64,000 nt of DNA from NCBI GenBank assembly GCA_933822405.4, contig CAKOGP040001113.1, forward strand, positions 292,432 through 356,431, written 5' to 3'. The notes under the pieces were generated by a model. That model made no database searches. It was not told where the DNA came from and worked only from the letters and a program-made list of their open reading frames with translations. Positions 59,049-64,000 of the stretch are shown here, in pieces (within the stretch, counting starts at the first letter, position 1; every line of letters begins with the position of its first letter). The position numbers and the translations under genes were made by a program. Source of the DNA: Cylindrotheca closterium. Lineage: Eukaryota; Bacillariophyta; Bacillariophyceae; Bacillariales; Bacillariaceae.

Positions 59049-59933
59049 ATGATGGTTCTTGCCCACCCCCCACACGCCGTTCCTCCCCATTCTTCATGGG
59101 GGGGAGGACCACACCAACAACTTGAAACTAGTATGGAAGAGGATGAACTTCAAGATATCTGTGATCATGTCCAACTCCACTCTAGTCAAATGATACCAAC
59201 CGTAGAAGCTCGCCCAAATGTTCCCAAAGAGGTGCAATCACCGCCCCCACCATCCTCTGTCCAAGAACAAGAAGACCAGGAGCGGCAGGAGCAGGAGCAG
59301 GTTTCCTCACCGCAAGATAATGAGAATGGTGCTGATGATGATGATGATGACGATGACGACGACGACGACACGCCACTTTCGGAAGACCAAGCCCGATTTT
59401 GTGCCGTCAAGCGAGAAGCCATTCTGTTATTGTCAGGCGCTCACAAGTCTTGCAGCGGTGCCGAGCGAATAAAGGCCATGACTCTACTCGGAGCGCTCTA
59501 CAAGGCCGAAACCAAGCATGATTTGGCCGTGTTGGGAGAAAAGATTCAAGAACTTTTGCAACAGAAAAGGGAGCAAGACGAAGAAACTTTGCGACAAAAG
59601 CAAGAAGAGGCCAACAATCGAACCCCCGAACGATTTTCGCGGATTCGGTCGGGCCTCACTCGCATGATGCAGCCAAACTCCTCGGATGTTGCCAGTGTGG
59701 CATCTCAGCCATGTCCACGAAGAAACGCAAGGCAAGACAATAATAACAATGGCCGAGGCTGGAGATTCTTTTGGCAACGCGGCGATGCCAATGAAGGCCG
59801 ACGAAGACAGAGACATTCCCACGATGGCATTCATGGCCTTCAGGTGGCAACAGCTAGTGCAAATGCAGGTCGCAATGCTCGCATGCAAAGTCTGTCGGAA
59901 CGACGAAAGATTTGGGATACTAGAACAATCTAA
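59049..59933 (+). CDS. Acidic/basic low-complexity protein, unknown
   Basis: 294 aa from an ATG at 59049. The first 90 residues are rich in Pro, Gln and Glu, with a run of about 12 Asp at about 95-106. Residues about 110-190 look helical (SEDQARFCAVKREAILLLS, ERIKAMTLLGALYKAETK, LGEKIQELLQQKREQDEE), and a basic tail follows (RRNAR, RRRQRHSHD). No known domain. The helical block with regular Leu spacing is the best evidence that it is a real protein. Confidence 0.55.
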   Translation: MMVLAHPPHAVPPHSSWGGGPHQQLETSMEEDELQDICDHVQLHSSQMIPTVEARPNVPKEVQSPPPPSSVQEQEDQERQEQEQVSSPQDNENGADDDDDDDDDDDDTPLSEDQARFCAVKREAILLLSGAHKSCSGAERIKAMTLLGALYKAETKHDLAVLGEKIQELLQQKREQDEETLRQKQEEANNRTPERFSRIRSGLTRMMQPNSSDVASVASQPCPRRNARQDNNNNGRGWRFFWQRGDANEGRRRQRHSHDGIHGLQVATASANAGRNARMQSLSERRKIWDTRTI

Positions 59934-60178
59934 GAGACTCGTGTTCACTATCGTACAAGTGGCACGACGAGACACACAGACACATGCAAGATTGCAATGG
60001 ATGGGACTGGCTTGTGCAGATGGCTCCGGTGTAAGTCGAAGCGAAGTAGCAGCTTGGCATACATAGATTTGTACTTTTATATATAGATAGGAATACTATT
60101 ATTTTTTGAATACCACGAGACTAAACAGTAGCAATCGCAAGATGTTCCTAGTTCCATGCGATGGAAGGAAGGATTGGT

Positions 60179-61822
60179 TTAGACTGCACATGGTCTTTTC
60201 GATGGCAAGCATCGGCGACCCATTTCTGATGCCGCCACGATGAAAGAGGTTCCACCTTGTAGACGCATCATGGGATAGGGAATCAGCCGTTTGTGCAGTT
60301 CCAATACTTCGTTTGGCATCAAGGCCGCTCCAGGTTGGTTCAACGAAGAAAATCCGCAGGCCCACCACCACTTTCCACACGGTTTCATTTTGGTACCAAA
60401 GGCTTCCGTCCGACCTGGCTTGTCCATGCCATCATCGCAACAATGTAACACGACGTCATCACTCGTCTCTATATGATCACTATTATTATTATCATTCCAC
60501 GGACTTTGAATGTTGGTGACATTGGAAAAGGGTGCTACCGTGTTTGGAATGTACCGGCTTGGACTGAGAAAAGAATCATGATGATTCGGAAGGTCCGCTT
60601 GATGGGGAATGGGTTGCCACCGGTGAGGAAAAAAGATCCATCCCTGATCCAATCCACTACGCAAGAGAGGCAAAATCTTGGGTTTGGTGTTGAGAATGGA
60701 ATCGGGTTCGGTCAAGTAAAAGTACTGCCATTGACGTGCCGTTGAAGAACCAATCCACTTGGCTTGTTCTTGTGGAGGGAATTCATTCTGGAGTGCCTTT
60801 TGCATACCCAACAAGACACCTCTCGGTATATTGGCAGTAACTCGCTTGGTTTGGACCCAAGACTCTTCGAGTTGGACATAGGCCACTTGAGTGTCTCCGA
60901 TTGCCAAGGACAGCGGATTTTTAAAATGACTGTTGCCACCAGAATCGTTGTCCAAAAAGATACCCTCCAATATAGTAAAAGCTTCCTTTACACGATCGGA
61001 ATCAGATGGATGCTTGTACCCTCCCACCACAATGTGGCCAAACATTCCTACCTGAAGTAAGGAACCAATGGTAGCTGCCAAGGAATGCGCTGTGAGTTGA
61101 TGCCCACGCTCCAATCCAACAGATGGTGGACTTTCGTAGGACTGAAAGGCAATCATGCCAATAGCTACTTTTTGTTGATTGGCTGGCTTGATCTTGGCAG
61201 TATTGTATCGGACCTTGTGCAGATACGTCTTTAGAATGCGCACCACTTGATCCGCCATGCCCGGGTTGGAATGCGACAAGGCCTGAAGATTCTTCCACCA
61301 TTTACTCAAGTGCTCGACGGAAAAGTTGGTCCAATCCACAAACATTTTGTTTCGAGTAGTCTGGTGCTGCTGTTGTTGTTGTTGTTGTCGGCCATTACTG
61401 TCTTTCGCGTCTTCTTGGTGCTGCATTGAAACAGTTTCGTCGTCAATCACCTGGAAACAAGCATCTTCGACCGTCTCAATAGTGTCAACATTAATTTGGA
61501 GAAAGCTCTCTCGATTCATCAGCCAAGAGTCGGAAAAGTAGTCCAATCGTCCAAGATCCTGGGGAGATATCAAGAGACGGTTCCATTGTATGCCTGTTCC
61601 TTCTGGCTGGTTCAATGAGTCGTTGTTGGTCGGACTTATCCTGTTGGATGAACTAGTACTGCTACCGATGATGGAGAGGTTGGGAGAGTCCGTAAGTGAC
61701 TGCATCTGATACCACCAGAAAATAAACGAGAACACCACACCTACAAGACAACGGCGAAGTCGCTTCCTTTTTTCATCATCTTTGGACCTTCGCCCAAAAT
61801 GACCAAGGGATGAGCTCATCAT
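60179..61822 (-). CDS. Type II membrane (Golgi-type) protein, possible glycosyltransferase
   Basis: 547 aa from an ATG at 61822. A basic cytosolic start (RRSKDDEKRKRLRR) precedes a transmembrane segment (CLVGVVFSFIFWWYQM), the layout of Golgi enzymes. The lumenal part contains KVAIGMIAFQSYESPPSVGL, TAHSLAATIGSLLQVGMFGH, VVGGYK, RQWQYFYLTEPDSIL and PHRWQPIPHQADLP. The EPDSIL segment could be a DxD-like site, and HRWQPIPHE/Q-type motifs occur in diatom proteins of unknown glycosyltransferase-like type. A Gln run is at about residue 145. Activity is not established. Confidence 0.6.
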   Translation of the reverse strand: MMSSSLGHFGRRSKDDEKRKRLRRCLVGVVFSFIFWWYQMQSLTDSPNLSIIGSSTSSSNRISPTNNDSLNQPEGTGIQWNRLLISPQDLGRLDYFSDSWLMNRESFLQINVDTIETVEDACFQVIDDETVSMQHQEDAKDSNGRQQQQQQQHQTTRNKMFVDWTNFSVEHLSKWWKNLQALSHSNPGMADQVVRILKTYLHKVRYNTAKIKPANQQKVAIGMIAFQSYESPPSVGLERGHQLTAHSLAATIGSLLQVGMFGHIVVGGYKHPSDSDRVKEAFTILEGIFLDNDSGGNSHFKNPLSLAIGDTQVAYVQLEESWVQTKRVTANIPRGVLLGMQKALQNEFPPQEQAKWIGSSTARQWQYFYLTEPDSILNTKPKILPLLRSGLDQGWIFFPHRWQPIPHQADLPNHHDSFLSPSRYIPNTVAPFSNVTNIQSPWNDNNNSDHIETSDDVVLHCCDDGMDKPGRTEAFGTKMKPCGKWWWACGFSSLNQPGAALMPNEVLELHKRLIPYPMMRLQGGTSFIVAASEMGRRCLPSKRPCAV

Positions 61823-62175
61823 ATCAGTTTGATTCGCACTCTTGACTCAATGATTAATTCGGACACAGAGAATAACGCAGAGATTGATTCTCATGCAGTA
61901 ATGCGTCTAAGAAAGAAGACAAGAGACCATGTTCAACAAGTTGGTTTCTGTTTTACGATCACAACACTGGGATTTGGCTTTGTATGTAGTGTCAACCTGC
62001 GATTGTCCATATTTTTTTATTCGTCAATCGTTCCGATGTCTGGTCGTCGTCGGTTTCAGATAAAGATCGTATCTTTTTCCGTTTCATGGAAAGCACCAAT
62101 CACCTTCGTATGGTACTGTAGTGTCACACCCTCCATCACACAAAAAGATCTCCTTTCCTAGAACTACACATCTCA
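61823..62175. other. Divergent promoter region
   Basis: About 350 bases between divergent starts. TACTGTAG is at 62114. No gene. Confidence 0.4.
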
Positions 62176-63111
62176 ATGTCATCCTCCTCCTCATCTAGCG
62201 CATTACCGTCGTCCTATTCTTCCTTGAAAGGCAAGGTTGCCATTATCACTGGTAGTACCCAAGGACTTGGCGAAGCGACGGCACACTTGTTTCAAGAACG
62301 TGGGATTCGAGGACTGATATTGACGGGACGGAATGTGGAACGAGGTGAAGCGGTCGCCAAGAAGATCAATGACAAGCATCAGGCAGAAAATACAGAGGCG
62401 ACGGGAAAAGATCGAGCGGTGGCGTACTTTGTCCAAGCCGATTTGAGAAAGATGGACGAAATTTCCAAACTCACCCAAGCGGCCGACGATCACTTTGGGA
62501 CCCTACATATTTTGGTCAATGCGGCCGCTTACACGGGTCGTGGAAGTATTTGGGACACGACCCCCGACTTGATGGATGACATGATGGCGATTAACCTCAA
62601 GGCACCCTTTTTCCTCATGCAACGGGCCATTCAAATCATGGAACGCGACCAAATACAAGGCTCCATTGTCAATATATCCAGTACCGCATCCTATGGAAGT
62701 TTGCCCATGTTGGCACCCTACAGTATTTCCAAGGGTGCCTTGAATGTAGCGACCAAGAATGTAGCCTATGCCGTCATGAGAAGTCGGATCAAGGTCAATG
62801 CTTTGTGCATTGGATGGATGGATACACCAGGAGAAGATGATGTCCAAAAGGCAGTTCATGGCAAATCAGATGGGTGGCTACAAGAGGCGGAAGCCCAACA
62901 GCCATTTGGAAGATTGCTCAAGGTACAAGAAGTGGCCCGATGCATTGCCTATTGTGCATCTGAAGAATCTGGAATGATGACGGGATGTTTGATTGATTTT
63001 GACCAATCGGTGTTTGGTGGAGGACCAGCACCATGTCCTCCTCCACAACAAGAATGGGATCAAGCCAAGGGAGTCAAATATTCGTTTGATGATACTAGCC
63101 ACTGGTGGTAG
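62176..63111 (+). CDS. Short-chain dehydrogenase/reductase
   Basis: 311 aa from an ATG at 62176. A classical SDR: dinucleotide site [14 protein letters not shown] (usual NAAG) near residue 113, catalytic Ser in [10 protein letters not shown] (part), and the YSISK catalytic pair (YxxxK). The cofactor is NAD(P)H; TGRN after strand 2 does not clearly decide which. The last 40 residues ([14 protein letters not shown] to SHWW) form an extra Pro-rich tail. The Ser-rich start lacks a clear targeting signal. The substrate is unknown. Confidence 0.9.
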   Translation: MSSSSSSSALPSSYSSLKGKVAIITGSTQGLGEATAHLFQERGIRGLILTGRNVERGEAVAKKINDKHQAENTEATGKDRAVAYFVQADLRKMDEISKLTQAADDHFGTLHILVNAAAYTGRGSIWDTTPDLMDDMMAINLKAPFFLMQRAIQIMERDQIQGSIVNISSTASYGSLPMLAPYSISKGALNVATKNVAYAVMRSRIKVNALCIGWMDTPGEDDVQKAVHGKSDGWLQEAEAQQPFGRLLKVQEVARCIAYCASEESGMMTGCLIDFDQSVFGGGPAPCPPPQQEWDQAKGVKYSFDDTSHWW

Positions 63112-63906
63112 TAGCAGCAGCAGCTAAACAATCGAATCGGATTGCTTCCTTCTTTTATAAGCAGTGCTCCTGTAGCTAGCTAGCGAGTAGTACAATGATA
63201 CTATAGACGATATACATGTGTAATCGAGAGTTGAAGAGTTTGTCGCATTCGAAGAAGATTCCCAGAAATCAGCACTATGCGCCATCTGGAACACTCTCTT
63301 CGATTTCGTCGCGACCCCTACAGAATATTTGGGAACAAGGGCGGGGTCGTGTGTACTGTCATGACTAGTACTGTAGGCTACTGTAGGCTACCGCCTACAG
63401 TACTACCTACTTCTTCAGCTGCAGAAGGTTGATTCTAAAACAATTCTTGAATATTTCAGAAGTGATCGCATGCCTTATCATATTGGCTATCCTTCAGGTG
63501 TCCTGTGCAATTGCAGCATGCCATTTGATCTGTTTCACATTGTCTGTATCTTTTGGTGTAACATGATGGATCGGTTCATACATTCTGAGGCACCTTCAAA
63601 CCCGCAACAGATGCCAGTCCTGGAACAGGAGGCTGACCCAAAGCTAATAAGGACAGTATACATGTAAAAAAGTACAACAAGATGTGCCGTAGTAATTGAG
63701 TCTACTAGTTTACTAGCTACCGGTAGAACAGTCATTGAATATGACAAAAAAAGTTGTAGCAAGACTTGCGAAGACAAGCATGATTTCAGATTCCCAGCAG
63801 ATGCCTGTTCCCACAAGCAGAAAATGTACAGGAGATGATACATAACAGATCTATTAGTTATACATCACCATCAACTGACATTGTCTAAGTAAAGTAATCA
63901 ATCAAT
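63112..63906. other. Intergenic with inverted repeat
   Basis: About 800 bases. Holds the inverted repeat at 63366-63405 and TACCGGTA at 63718-63725. Short ORFs are not convincing. Confidence 0.4.
63366..63405. repeat. 13-bp inverted repeat with a third internal copy
   Basis: TAGTACTGTAGGC at 63366-63378 and its exact complement at 63393-63405. TACTGTAGGC occurs again in the loop (63379-63388), so either of two hairpins can form. Confidence 0.85.
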
Positions 63907-64000
63907 TTAGTTGACGTAAGCGGTAGGGTCAACTCCGGACTTGGCAATGGCAAAAAAGGTGAAGGTTCCGATGATGGATCCAACAGCAGAGAACCATCCT
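63907..64000 (-). CDS. C-terminal end of a gene running off the window
   Basis: 30 residues before a TAA at 63907-63909: WFSAVGSIIGTFTFFAIAKS followed by GVDPTAYVN. It is one hydrophobic segment close to the C-terminus, so probably a membrane protein. The codon use (TCC, ATC, GTC, AAC) is like that of the highly expressed FCP genes here. The family is not identified. Confidence 0.6.
   Translation of the reverse strand, partial: GWFSAVGSIIGTFTFFAIAKSGVDPTAYVN

Overview
The window looks like nuclear DNA of a photosynthetic stramenopile, most likely a pennate diatom. The evidence is two fucoxanthin chlorophyll a/c light-harvesting genes, plastid presequences with an Ala-Phe cleavage motif (FCPs, a Tic22-like protein, an M3 oligopeptidase), short GT-AG introns of roughly 70-160 bases, secreted leucine-rich-repeat proteins with Pro/Thr/Ser hinges, and remnants of LRR families typical of diatoms. 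No species is assigned. Many apparent ORFs begin at TTG or GTG; starts here were moved to ATG, and introns were placed by reading splice sites and checking phase.

Layout. 0-10 kb: a secreted LRR gene, a tandem duplication of about 2.75 kb (each unit has an intact ACT-domain gene on minus and a dead LRR_5-type gene on plus), then ubiquitin-eL40. 10.6-16.2 kb: three tandem paralogs of an unknown basic coiled-coil protein, each behind a related upstream repeat. 16.7-24.9 kb: a second secreted LRR gene with four exons, an armadillo-like protein, a convergent pair of cupredoxin-like surface proteins (one fused to a fasciclin domain and carrying a one-base frameshift), and a membrane protein. 25-34 kb: a membrane-anchored thioredoxin-like protein, an acidic protein, a small basic ORF, an LRR pseudogene, a plastid Tic22-like gene and a NUDIX gene. 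35-42.3 kb: a GPCR-like receptor with a repeated phosphosite tail, a secreted DOMON/CBM9-like protein, and a four-exon protein of nine MBD-like repeats. 43-50 kb: a truncated second copy of the small basic ORF beside a fragment of the same LRR family, a 224-bp direct duplication, REI1, the M3 peptidase and the third small basic ORF. 50-64 kb: a Cys-rich type II membrane protein, two FCP genes, Trm5, tRNA-Ser(CGA), a protein with 11-residue amphipathic repeats, an acidic protein, a Golgi-type protein, an SDR and the end of a further gene.

There is no operon logic; the structure comes from local duplication. Housekeeping and plastid genes (ubiquitin-eL40, REI1, Trm5, Tic22-like, FCPs, M3 peptidase) sit between fast-evolving duplicated families. 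The items most worth following are the nine-repeat MBD-like protein, the dispersed family of small basic ORFs whose flanks are duplicated with them, the three-gene paralog array with shared upstream elements, the RRxS-repeat receptor tail, and the 11-mer repeat protein.
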